Assembly (NCBI GenBank): GCA_018136815.1
Contig: CM030932.1
Location: forward strand, 7,331,628-7,395,627
Length of the DNA: 64,000 nt
Direction of reading: 5' to 3'
Source of the DNA: Isochrysis galbana
Taxonomy: Eukaryota > Haptophyta > Isochrysidales > Isochrysidaceae
The notes beneath the pieces are model-generated. The model worked only from the letters and a program-made list of their open reading frames with translations, did no database searches and was not told the origin of the DNA. Made by a program: the position numbers and the translations under genes. Of this stretch, positions 11,575 to 21,517 are shown one piece after another; position 1 is the stretch's first letter, and the number at the start of each line of letters is the position of its first letter.

Positions 11575-11995
11575 GGTGCGGGAGGGGAGGGGAGAGGGAG
11601 GGAGGGAGGGAGGGACCGAGAGAAGGGGAGGGAGAGGGACCGAGAGAAGGGGAGGGAGGGGGGAAAGAGAGAGAGTGGCGGGGCCGGGGGGGTTCGGGGG
11701 GGCGGCGGCGGCGCGGAATCAATCGCGGCCGCGGCCGCGGTGCCTCTCCCTTTACGACGAGGACGGGGTGTGATCCACTTTCCCTCTGATCCGAGGCATG
11801 TTATAATGGTATCACACGACCCTCACGGCGTCATCAGCGCCGGCCGCGCGGCCGGGCGTGTGCGAGAGAGAGAGGGGGGGGGGGAGGGGGGGGGTCCCAG
11901 GGAGAGAAGAGGGAGGGGGAGGGAGGGGGAGAGGGAGGGAGAGGGGGGGGGAAAGAGAGACAGAGGGAGAGAGAGAGAGAGAGGTCTCTCTTCGT
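11575..11995. repeat. Two purine (GA/GGGA) tracts upstream of the MFS gene
   Basis: GGGA/GAGAG runs occupy 11579-11680 and 11865-11990. On the coding strand of the transporter they are long pyrimidine tracts, the first ending a few bases before the start codon, so they fall in its 5' leader and promoter region. They could form triplex DNA or act as GAGA-like elements. That is inference only. Confidence 0.6.
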
Positions 11996-11997
11996 TA

Positions 11998-12045
11998 GAA
12001 CTTATAGCCTCGTAAGACATCTTGTTAGCTAGCATTCCCAGCAAA
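11998..12045 (+). repeat. Copy of the 45-bp block at 1211
   Basis: It matches 1209-1250 with only a few changes (shared TTAGAACTTATAGC, GACATCTTGTTAGCTAGCAT). It is probably a remnant of the same old LTR family. Confidence 0.55.
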
Positions 12046-12097
12046 GATTGTAATAGTTACGGCCCGCCCGGCCTAAGGGCGAAGAAAATTTTGGGGG

Positions 12098-12180
12098 TTG
12101 TAAGCGCTTACAACTCTGGATTTTACGTCCTTTCATAAGCGCTTATACGCGTGTAAGCGCTTACGTAAGCGGTTATTGTG
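12098..12180. repeat. Cluster of AAGCGCTT palindromes
   Basis: Three perfect palindromes share the core AAGCGCTT: TTGTAAGCGCTTACAA (12098-12113), ATAAGCGCTTAT (12135-12146) and GTAAGCGCTTAC (12153-12164). An imperfect copy GTAAGCGGTTAT follows at 12165. Centre spacings are 35 and 18 bp. They lie about 180 bp upstream of the small open frame at 12345 and could be binding sites for a dimeric factor or part of a transposon end. Confidence 0.6.
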
Positions 12181-12344
12181 GCGCGGTTATAAGGCAGTTA
12201 TATCGCCAATCTTACGCGCTTATTACGTGCGTTTTCTGTTCCCCCCCGCCCTTCCCCCCCCCCCGCCCCTCCCCTCGACTCCTCGCACCCTCAACCGAAC
12301 GAACCCCCTCCCCTCACACGCCCGTCGCCCCGTCGCCCCTCGCG

Positions 12345-12761
12345 ATGCTCTTGCCTCAGACATCCCGTGGCATGCATGCCATCGGCGCGTGCTTTGCGGC
12401 TATGGCGAACGAGGAAGGCAGAGGCCAGCAACCACCGCAGCGGGGGGCTGCGGTGCCGGCGCAGCGCCGGCAAGGCCCCCTGCCGTACGAGCCTTGGAAA
12501 GAGCGCGCAGAGTGGCAGGGCGTCACCCGCGAGCAGTGGGAGGTGAGCCATGTCAAAATGGACGACTACACACCGCCGAGGGTGCCCAAAGGCAACAAAC
12601 CTTCCCACATCTTCAACTTCGGGTGCTGTTTGAAGAACGCTCCACCGAATGCAAAGTCCTGGCGGTGTCTTGTGCCATTGCCCTTGGCGAATGGCGCTGG
12701 GTTCGCGCCATGTGGCGAGGTCCTTGTGTACCCACAAGCGAGCAACATTTGGAACGGGTAA
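12345..12761 (+). CDS. Hypothetical protein with possible Cys-rich finger
   Basis: The open frame is 138 residues starting MLLPQTSRGM. The first half is Gln/Pro/Arg-rich. The second half has PSHIFNFGCCLKN, WRCLVP, APCGEV and a final ASNIWNG, loosely like the WxC...C...SNLxxH layout of BED-type fingers found at the start of hAT transposases. The histidines expected at the end are absent. It may be a transposase relic or a short unknown gene, and no homolog is recognised. Confidence 0.25.
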   Translation: MLLPQTSRGMHAIGACFAAMANEEGRGQQPPQRGAAVPAQRRQGPLPYEPWKERAEWQGVTREQWEVSHVKMDDYTPPRVPKGNKPSHIFNFGCCLKNAPPNAKSWRCLVPLPLANGAGFAPCGEVLVYPQASNIWNG

Positions 12762-12779
12762 GACCCGTAACAGGTTTGA

Positions 12780-12967
12780 TTTGAGCAATCTGGATATCTC
12801 GTTGGAGTTCAGATTTGGTATCCAGATAGTATCCGGATACCTCTGGAGCTCATTAGGAATATCCAGATAGATACTGATAGTCGGGCAGACATGCCAGATA
12901 TGCCAGATATTCGGAATATCCGGGTAATAGAAACTTATTCTTATTCTCCCGGCCACCTTAAATAGAT
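12780..12967. other. AT-richer stretch with repeated ATCCAGATA/GATATCTGG words
   Basis: Words such as ATCCAGATA, CAGATATGCC and ATCCGGATA recur on both strands from about 12785 to 12935. Composition differs from the GC-rich surroundings. No coding potential is seen. Confidence 0.4.
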
Positions 12968-13110
12968 CGACGCCCCTCCGCCACCGTCGCCTCCACCGCC
13001 CTCACCGCCGCCTCCCTCACCGCCACCGCCTTCACCGCCGCCTCCCTCGCCACCGCCGCCTTCGCCGCCGCCTCCCTCGCCACCGCAGCCTTCGCCGCCG
13101 CCGCCTTCGT
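12968..13110 (+). repeat. CCG-rich 15-bp minisatellite (codes SPPPP in one frame)
   Basis: Eight or nine units of about 15 bp (CCGCCGCCTCCCTCA-like) are present. One plus-strand frame reads as repeated Ser-Pro-Pro-Pro-Pro, the pattern of algal hydroxyproline-rich wall glycoproteins, and runs on for about 35 codons before a stop. I see no start codon or other wall-protein domain, so it may be a bare repeat or a fragment. Confidence 0.5.
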
Positions 13111-13435
13111 TGATCGTGTTAAATCTTTGGCGGATCAGGTTGAGGCCTCCATCATGTTGCGATTTAATAGCAACCAGCGAGACCGTGTGTCGAAGTGATC
13201 GTGTCGTCCGTTAGTGTCTGTAATCGAATAATGTTTGTGTTACCTATGCATCATCACACCACATGTATTGTATTGGTGTTAGATTAGGAATATTAAGGAT
13301 AGTGTGAGAAGGAGCAACCAAGGCCTAGATTTTAGGTTTGGTGGACACGGTGGCATGCGCATGTGTGGCGATGCGCGCGGGGATGCGGTGCAATAGACGC
13401 GAAAGCGAGAGATATCTATGGATACTTCTTGAGAC

Positions 13436-13650
13436 AGGGCGGTCAAACAGTGTTTTTTTATAAGGGGTGAAAAAATGACCATCTCAGAATTGAGAAAATT
13501 TGAGGATTTTTCACGGTAGAAAGTTCCCAATACACCCAACTAGCACATATCCGGGGTCCATTAGGACCCGGACCCCCCCCCTTGGGCCCCAACAACAAAA
13601 CGTAATCAAAAAAAGACAGAAGACGCTAAAATCGCAAAAGCTTGAAAAGC
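13436..13650 (+). repeat. Dispersed repeat starting GGGCGGTCAAAC
   Basis: About 180 bp resemble 22862-23040: GGGCGGTCAAACA, then an AT-rich segment, then CCCAACTAGCACATAT (CCATCTAGCACATAT in the other copy) and a C-rich block. The same opening word is at 46998 (+) and about 15540-15553 (-). The block leads directly into the 202-bp satellite, so both may belong to one DNA-transposon-like unit. Confidence 0.55.
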
Positions 13651-14510
13651 TCAACTTCAAGTCGAGACCGGGCGGGCTGCGTGCCCGTTTTCGACGATCC
13701 ATCAGGATGGGAGACCCCGCCAGATACCAAATACACAGGTCCCACCCGCATGGTCACGCCAATCGGACAGGCCGCGCCCTGATACCTCGTCGAAATCACC
13801 CCCAGACACCAAATGCACAGGGACCACCCACACAGTCACACCAATCGCGTGGGCCGCCCGCCGAAATCTCGTGGATATCAGCCATCCGCCGAGCCCATTC
13901 GACGTTTGACGTCTCCAAGCGAGGCCGGGAGAGCCCAACTTCAAGCTGATGCCGGCGCGCTGCGTGCCCGATTTCGACGATCCATCCAGATGGGGGGCCC
14001 CGCCAGACACCAAATGCACAGGGACCACCCACACAGTCACACCAATCGCGTGGGCCGCCCGCCGAAATCTCGTGGATATCAGCCATCCGCCGAGCCCATT
14101 CGACGTTTGACGTCTCCAAGCGAGGCCGGGAGAGCCCAACTTCAAGCTGATGCCGGGCGCGCTGCGTGCCCGATTTCGACGATCCATCCGGATAGGGGGC
14201 CCCTCCAGACACCAAATGCACAGGGACCACCCACACAGTCACACCAATCGCGTGGGCCGCGCGCCGAAATCTCGTGGATATCAGCCATCCGCCGAGCCCA
14301 TTCGACGTTTGACGTCTCCAAGCGAGGCCGGGAGAGCCCAACTTCAAGCTGATGCCGGGCGCGCTGCGTGCCCGATTTCGACGATCCATCCGGATAGGGG
14401 GCCCCTCCAGACACCAAATGCACAGGGACCACCCACACAGCCACGCCAATCGTGCAGGCCGCGCGCCGAATCCTCGTCGCAGTCAGCCATTTGTAGATCC
14501 CTTTGAATGT
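13650..14510 (+). repeat. 202-bp tandem repeat (satellite)
   Basis: The phrase CAAATGCACAGGGACCACC starts at 13810, 14011, 14213 and 14415, giving a period of 201-202 bp. Units are almost identical for the middle copies. A diverged unit lies upstream (13650-13800) and a decayed end downstream (to about 14510). Long open frames occur on the minus strand, but they result from repetition of a stop-poor GC-rich unit. A period not divisible by 3 argues against a coding repeat. Confidence 0.85.
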
Positions 14511-14519
14511 TGACGTCTG

Positions 14520-15735
14520 ACGTAGCCGAGGGAGCGCCGCCGCCGCCGCCGCCCCCACTTACTGGCCCGTCGCCGCCGCCGCTTTTGCCGATGTTTACTT
14601 AAGTCTGACTGGTGGTTTGCCAGCGGCTCCCTGTCTCAGCTGCCCACCGGAGGTTGACTGACGCCGCGTCGGCTCCACGGTGTACAGCTCTACTTGACGT
14701 CTACGTCAAGTATTGCGAAGACCTTGGTGTGCTTCTTCGCTACTCGAGCTCCGCGTGCCCGGAGTGCTTTCGTTGCGCCGTCGCGCGTCATCAACAGTAT
14801 AAATTAATTTTCAATGCCACCTGCCAAGGCCACCACCCAGCGGCAGACAATGATTTCTGCTCTGGGTGGTGGGTTCCCGCGAGATGCGCTATGAGGCGCT
14901 CTGGCAGGATCTTGGGCTTTCCTGCCCGCCGCAGCGTAGAGCGCCACGACGAGGCCCGTCCTGAGGCCACCCACGGGTCTCGCCTCATCGAGCAATGCCG
15001 GATCTGGCACTGTCAGAGAGAGGATGGCCGCGTAGGCAGCCTCGACGCGGAGGCTCGTCAGCCACGCGTGGACGGCCGCGCCGGTGAGCTGAGCCTAGTT
15101 CTCGATGCCGAGTTCGAGAGAGGGTGAATCCTGCGAGGGACGGGTCGGGATGGTCGGGGTGGGGCCTCTGGTAGCCAGGGTAGCCGCGTGCGCGCGCTGT
15201 GATGTGCTGGGTGGGCTGCGCGGGCAATGATGCCAGAGGGTCAGGGGGTGGTCGGACTGTCGGCAGCCCGACACGACGCTGCATCGGGCGGGAATCAAAT
15301 GCCGAATGTAGCTTAGATATCAAGGAACCGATCCCCCCGCGGGCGCGACCGCCCATTCTTTACGGGTAGAGCGTGAGCGCGCGTGACGGAGGGGGCGAGA
15401 GGGGGGGCGGATCGCACCATTTCTTGGCGAAGATTTTCGTAGCGTCAGGTAGCCCCCCCCGGAGCTTTTTTATTGGGCACCGCGCCACGGTCAAAAATTG
15501 CAGCCCAACCCTTACTAATAGTTAAAAAGCCCCTGTTTGACCGCCCTACTTGAGATATTTGGGCTGAACTTTGAGATATATCGGAGATATCCCCCATGGA
15601 TATTTGGGCGAAAAATCGTGGATATTTTGGCCTACCCCTAGCACTTCCAAAAGAAACACTCGGCCATCTTCAACGCGCACGAGGCAAACAAAGCTCACAC
15701 ACTGGGTGAGCCTCGATCCGTTGGTGCAAGGCAAA
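14520..15735. other. Intergenic
   Basis: It contains a short CCG run near 14538-14585 and nothing else recognisable. Around 15531-15553 the minus strand reads AGGGCGGTCAAACAGGGG, the opening word of the dispersed family seen at 13436 and 22862. Several ORFs overlap on both strands and lack motifs. Confidence 0.35.
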
Positions 15736-15739
15736 CCTC

Positions 15740-16036
15740 ATGCTCGTCGGCGACTACTCCGATGAGTACGACAAGATCCCAAAGACCAAATATATTGGAG
15801 ACGAGGCCGCCGTCGCGTACCTCTGCATGGAATACATCACGGCGGTCGCGTACGCTGAAACGAGTCCCATGGTGCAAGTGCGCCGAGCAGCTGGCAAACT
15901 CTACATGGAGAACCAGAAGGCCGTCCTCGCACGCATCACGGACCTCGCCACCCAAGATCAGTCAAGCGACATCGTCGCCTGCCAGGGTGAGGGGTGTGAG
16001 AAAAAGACGAAAAAAATGAAAACTCAGCCTGCGTAG
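15740..16036 (+). CDS. Hypothetical protein or gene fragment
   Basis: The open frame starting MLVGDYSDEYDKIP runs 98 residues to TAG 16034-16036. Its composition is protein-like (balanced charged and hydrophobic residues, AAGKLYMENQKAV) and unlike the low-complexity frames around it. Upstream, another frame (HFQKKHSAIFNAHEANKAHTL, split by a one-base shift) may be its continuation, so a frameshift or unseen exon is likely. No family is recognised. Confidence 0.3.
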   Translation: MLVGDYSDEYDKIPKTKYIGDEAAVAYLCMEYITAVAYAETSPMVQVRRAAGKLYMENQKAVLARITDLATQDQSSDIVACQGEGCEKKTKKMKTQPA

Positions 16037-16116
16037 CTGGGGGTTACCGTGCGTGTGTGTGGGGGGAAGTTGCTATGCGCACGCGCCGCGTCCTTGTCTA
16101 AAAAGAAAACAAGCAT

Positions 16117-16170
16117 TCTGAGTGAAAACAAAATTACCGCCTGGCCCTCTTTTGACGGAACGCGACTTTT
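16117..16170 (+). repeat. Second copy of the 4791 repeat
   Basis: It shares CTGAGTGAAAACAAAA and CTTTTGACGGAACGCGACTT with 4791-4851. It is a short dispersed element of unknown class. Confidence 0.6.
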
Positions 16171-16224
16171 ATTTTGTTGTCGTAGTCCCTGGTGAGGCTC
16201 ATGCCGCAGAAGAGCGATGGTGGC

Positions 16225-16512
16225 TTAGTTAGTTAGGGGCGCTACAATGTGGTGGATGTGGCTGTGGGGGGTGAGGTGGGTGCAGTGGTCCAGCATGGTG
16301 GCCTCCATGCGGTCTGTGCGTACGCTGTTCGCGGTGGTGCGGGGATGTGGTGAGGTGGCTCCTGTGCCCACCTGGCTGGGCGTGTCGTCTGGGCGCGGTC
16401 GCTTCGGCAACAGCAGGGTGTCCATCAGCAGTTCGTCCATCTCGGCGAGGGCGGCGGCAGCGAGGGAGGGAGGCGGCGCGCGCTCCATGACCCTATCGTT
16501 TTAACGATAGTT
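16225..16512 (-). pseudogene. 5' end of a non-LTR element (hairpin plus MERAP start)
   Basis: On the minus strand a hairpin CTATCGTT-tt-AACGATAG (16493-16510) is followed by GGTC and ATG 16488. The frame begins MERAPPPSLAAAALAEMDEL and continues with KRPRPDDTPSQVGTGATSPH. ORF1 of the element at 55.2 kb starts MERAAATPLS and has KRPRPPTEAEQVRATPVAPH, so the two are homologous. The frame ends at 16225 and no further ORF1 or RT is seen: only the 5' tip is present. Confidence 0.65.
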
Positions 16513-17296
16513 GATGGCTGAGACATAGCAAACACATGACACCAATATATGATTGATTTGTAGTACTGTGTACTGTGTCATCATGCACGCTCTCTCACCT
16601 CACCCTCGCAATGGTCTCACGATGAAGCCTCGTCAATCCACGCCCCACGTCGTCGAACATGCACGCAGGCACAAAAACCACCAAAGTCTCGTCACAATAC
16701 ATACTCTTCCTCCTAGAATCACTTTTGTGCACCCTTTCTCGAAAAGGGCATGTATAGCCAGCCACTCACACGAGTCCCTGAGAAGACAGGCAGAAGTGTC
16801 ACCAGCCACAATGGCCCGTGCCCAATCACTCTTTAGACGTGGCCAGCCGCTGCAAGTACCCATGGTCGGCCTGTCCATGAGGGTTGCCGGCCGTCACCAT
16901 GGGTCCATCGACGATGAAGCCCAAGGAGGCGGGCTCGCTGCCGCCCACACCGGCCGTGCAACACCTTGCGACACGTTCTTCGGGCTCCGATGCAGCATGC
17001 ATGCGTGGTTACGTGCACGCACCTCGAGGGGTGGCCGTTAAAATCATTGGGACTTGCCGAGCCCACAAACCGAGAGGAAAGCACACACAGCCGACTCGGC
17101 GCCCGAGCCCACAAAATGAGCTATCGAGACGCTTGAGATCACCCGACGGCACAACTTGATGGCTCAGATCCCCCCGCTCGCATCACGATACAGTCGCACC
17201 CAATGGCGGCATTCGATTAAGTCATGACGTGCGACTCGCCTCATAGGCGGGCGCGGATGACGCGTCGGCACCGCTCGACTTACCCGATCCCGTTTC
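16513..17296. other. Intergenic
   Basis: No repeats or motifs recognised. The open frames at 16553-17041 and the opposite strand are unconvincing. Confidence 0.35.
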
Positions 17297-20200
17297 TCAC
17301 AGGATATCTGAGTCGTGGGATGAGTCGCGATTCACTTGCGGCGCCGACTCGTCGTACAAGGGTTCGCACAAAGAGATGGCCGACAGCGAGGCGCGGCTGG
17401 GCGGATCGTGTTCCATGGGATGAAGTCGCGGCGATCCGGCGGGCGATGCGAGGCCAGCGTTGCTCCCCTGGGTGAGGCGAGACTGGCAATTCCATGTTGA
17501 CTCGCCGCTGCCTACCAAACCAAGGCTCAAGCCACTGGAGGCTGCACGGCGCGCGCGAGCGAGCGCAGCCTGGTTGGGCACAGAGTGCGGGGCGCTAACA
17601 TCTGCAGTCGGGGGCCCAGCTTCCGAGCCGTCAATGCCAGGGCTAGAGCGGACATTCGTGCGCGAGCGGTTCCATAGCTTGCTGCTAGCGTCGGAGCTAT
17701 GGGATCCTTCAATGAAGGGGCTCGTGTTGTTCGAGTTGATACACTGGGCGTAACTGCCGGCGTACTCGCGCCCCCCTGTCGCCGGCGTGCGAACGTTGCG
17801 TGACGTGATCGCGTTCGAGATGGAGGCATAGTGGGCGCGAAGGGCCTCCATGTATGACTGCGTCGCGGTCGCCACCTGGAGGGGTAGGTCAAGATGGGGC
17901 ACGTCATGGCATGTAGGGAGGGGTGGGGTGGGGTGGGGTGGGGCAGCGCGGATGGCTACCGGCGAACGGGAGAGTGGGCAGGGGGAGTCCCGGGGAGCCT
18001 CGCCGCACACCTCGGTGGGCACCTCGTCAGATTCGAGGTCGTCGTCCCCCGCCGCCGCCCGGTTGCGCCGCCTACCATGCCCTAATCGGCGCGTCAGGCG
18101 GCTAATCAGCTGCCGAACTGCTGTCGCGTACACCTCCCGGCCCGCCTCGGTATCACCCATTGACGCGTAGGCCGCGCAGCGGCGCTGCTCCTCCTCGAGC
18201 AAGATCTCGGCCGTTGCTTGGTAGACGTCGTCTGCGCCGTCATCGATGCGCGCACCCGACGGCGGCACCTCGCCGTCGGTGTCTAGTTGGGGCGGCCGCA
18301 CGGCTAAGGGCGAGATAATGCGAGAGAGTCTCGACACTGCGTCCGAGGCGGCCTCTCGGACACACGCATCTTCTTCGTTCGCCCAAGAGGGAGAATGCCG
18401 CCTGACCAGCTCCTCCATCTCGGTGCCTGCGCGCGACCCGCTGGCACCTATGCACGAGCCCGACGGCCCGCGCCGGAATTTCCCCTTGACATACCCAAGC
18501 GCTCCGCTCATCGAGGTAGGCGAGAGCGTATGCGACAGCTCGTTGCCCACCTCATATACCGGCCGCGGCGCAACGCGCGCCGAGGCGGGCGACGTGGAAT
18601 GCGGTTCGATGGGTGAGGTATGCATGCCCTCGGCTCCGCCCCCGTTGCGTTGATCTGGCGCGGCGCGCTGCGGGTGATTGTGGCCAAAGTGGCCCGTAGA
18701 GTAGGCGCTACCCTTTGGCGAGGCCAACGGCGACCCAAAGGTGGAGTCGCCCAGTCCGAGAACGTTTGGTAGGTGAAGCACTTCAGCAATGTCCTGAAGC
18801 GGCGGGTAGGTGGGGTCAGGGGGCGGGCGGTTGAGGGAGAGCAGAGGGGCGCTCAGACGGCGACACGCGGGCCGATGCACCGAGGGCCGATCGCAACGAA
18901 GCGTTAGGCCGGATGAGGTCGAGCCAATGCGCCCGTACGGTTGGCAGTGTCCAAGCTTGGGGGCGGCGACCGCAAACTGGGGCAAAACTTTGGCGCCCTG
19001 CCTGTCCGCCCAGCCCACGCACCTGGCCCGGATGAGCGAGGTTGTCGCCATTGGCAATCTCCTCTTCTAGTTTTGATTTTCGGCCTCCGCCAACTAGGTA
19101 GACGCCACCAATGGCACACGCGCAGCCGGCACCGAACATGGCACCCGTCATGGGCGTCATGCACGCAAACTCGTTGTAAACCACCGCCGCACCGATGACA
19201 GAGCTGACGGGAGGTGAAGAATGAGGGCAAAAGGGGTCAAAACGGACGGCTGCGCGGTGACATGGGGATCGAGCGCCGCGCGCGTCCACGGCCGCTTGCG
19301 AAGGGCTGCGTGGCAGTGGCTGTATACCTAAGAGTGAAGGTGCAGTAATAAAGCGGTACGACGACCGAATTGCCGAAGAGCATCATGGCGGCGTTCAAGT
19401 ACTTAACGGAGAAGATGGCAGTGAGAATGGTCAGCAGCAGCGATCCGTAGAAGACAGGCGCCTTAAGGACGCGAATGACCGAGTATGGCTCAACGGGCGG
19501 CGCGGACGGTGGCGCCGACGGTGGCGCTTGTGGATAGCCCGAGCCAAATTCGATGCCCGCGCTGGTCAGGATATCCGCGCTGGTCAGGTTGACTGCCACA
19601 ACGAGGTTAGTAGGGGTGGGAATTGGCACCGTCGGGCGCAGCGTTGGTGCCGCGAGGACTGGTGCCCCGGCGCATGATGCCCGGCGCAAGCGGGATGCGC
19701 GTGCAGCGTCCGCGGCTGAGGCTCTCAACGTACCGGTGGGTGGCAGCCAGCCTTCAAATGCAAGAGTGATCATCGAGGAAAAGGCGCGAGCCGCGATGAC
19801 GGTAACCGATGCGATAAGCGCACAAAGCATAAGATAGTACAAGGGGTGACGATGGGCATACCTGTCGTCCGGTGTACGTTGCCAGAGGCGAAAGCTCAGT
19901 GTTCGGGGTGGTGTAGTAGGGGTGTGTCACGATGGAATGGCGGCAGGCTAACGGCGGTTGCTGGGGCGAAAGCTCAGTGCTCGAGGTGGTACGAGAAGGG
20001 GGTGAGCCATGAGGGATGGCGGCAGGGTAAATGCGAATGCCGTCGCACCCGCGCGCTGGCCGCTTGCCAAGTGCGCGCGCACCCACGAGGTGCCATGAAC
20101 CCAGCCCACCCTACCCGCACACACACAAACGTGCAACATAGACGTACGACATTCCTCCAACCCCGTCTCGGGACGCGAACGTGCAGGTGCTTGCGGTGCG

Positions 20201-21517
20201 CGCGCTTACCTCTTACGAAAGATCAGGAGCAGCACAACACAGATGAAGAGAGCACTTAGATACCCCCAGCAGCGCACATTGGGTAGCACTTCATGTGTGA
20301 TGACGTCGTCGGTGAGAGTGACCTGCGTGTGCAGGGGTTGGCTGTGGACCAAGGCGCGGGCGGAGCACGTTGCCCAGCCACTTTGCCGGGCGATGGACGT
20401 GCGCGCACCGTCGTTTGCGGCACCCCCAGCACGAGAAGCACGACGCCCGCAACAATACTAATCATTCCCACAACGTCGCGCTTGCGTAACGGCTCCTTGA
20501 GGCAACAGGTGGCTAAGAAGCCGTTCATTAGCACCCCGACCGATCCGACCGGCGCCACAATGGCGGCTGGCGCAAAACCATAGGCTATCAGGTTGCCAAC
20601 CTCGCCACTCGCAGTGAGTACGATGCCCAACCACCAGAGTGGCAGCTTAACGTAGGGTTGGCGTGGCCGCTTCTCCACCGGGTCCCAATTCCGATTGTGA
20701 GACACCTTGGTGACGGACAGTGCAATGGCGACGACCTGGCGAGGAGAGGTGGGGAGCATGGGCACTTGCGAAAGCTGCGGCGCCGCCGCGCGCCAGTGCT
20801 CGCATCGTTGTCCGCGTGCGAACAGCCATGGCTAGTCCAGCACAAGGCGCTCTTCCTGCAGGCATGTGCTAGATTATCCCACGGGCTCTGTGTATATACC
20901 GGTTCAACACTGTCAGCGGGGAGCCCCCACATGTGCGCGCGCGAGCATGGCAGTAGCGAGTGCATTCGGCAGCCCGCTCGTGCTCACTCCATTCAAAGGC
21001 TGTCTGAGGTGTGGGGGCGCTCACGAGCAAGCAGCCGCGGCCTGCGGGCACGTGACGCAGTCCATATGGACGTCCTCCCAAGTGCCCCGCCCCCCCTCCC
21101 AACCTTTCAACTGTGAGCGCCGCATGCATCACACATGTTTGCCTCCTGTGTGACGACGACCATGTGTGCGAGGGGAGTGAAGGCGGCGGGGACTGGGGAG
21201 GGGGCGGAGGGGAGGCACACGAAGGCTCATCAGCCAGTGCCCCCATCCCCCTCCCCCCTCCCTGCACAATCCACCCGTCGACGGGGGCGGCTTGGCGCCA
21301 AAGTGTGCCCCGACCGTGTACACGAGGGCGGATGGGGGGTCCGACACGCGGATAAGGGGGTGGTGCGTGTGCGAGGGGGAGGAATAGAGAGGCACGGAGG
21401 GCCACAGGTGGGGGAGAGCCTCACGATATCAGCGATGACGGAGAGGGAGACTCCGATGACGAGCTTGGAGTCAAAGGCGACGGCCGCGTCGGCGGGGCAC
21501 GAGCCAACTGAGGCCAT
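17297..21517 (-). CDS. NIPA-like magnesium transporter with long C-terminal tail
   Basis: Seven minus-strand exons join in frame: 21517-21425, 20735-20409, 20322-20210, 19861-19328, 19203-19023, 18793-18011 and 17875-17297. The total is 2610 nt, or 869 residues. The first junction makes the first helix (KLVIGVSLSVIADI + VVAIALSVTKVSHNR). Then come the NIPA signatures LPLWWLGIVLTASGEVGNL, AYGFAPAAIVAPVGSVGVL, a late VVPLYYCTFTL + SSVIGAAVVYNEF and a final glycine-rich helix, about 8-9 helices ending near residue 410. NIPA proteins move Mg2+ across plasma or endosomal membranes. Exon 4 has an Ala/Pro-rich loop insert (PPSAPPSAPP). The last 450 residues (exons 6-7) are hydrophilic and Ser-rich, with no domain I recognise. 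Intron 1 is 689 bp and could hide a missed exon. Intron 6 (135 bp, in frame, pyrimidine-rich 3' end) might be retained in some transcripts. Confidence 0.85.

Noticed and set aside
11490..12044. Frames coding Glu/Arg/Gly or Pro/Ser/Leu runs
   Set aside because: Direct translation of GA/GGGA tracts in front of the MFS gene; low complexity only.
13650..14510. Possible CRISPR-like array
   Set aside because: The whole 202-bp unit repeats without unique spacers, and the context is eukaryotic; it is a satellite.
13702..14558. Minus-strand frames of 138-217 residues with repeated segments
   Set aside because: They are readings of the 202-bp satellite. The period is not a multiple of three and the frame changes between units, so it is not a repeat protein.
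17850..18653. Plus-strand frames opposite exons 6 and 7 of the NIPA gene
   Set aside because: Shadow frames. The minus strand has correct splice phases and continuity with the transporter.
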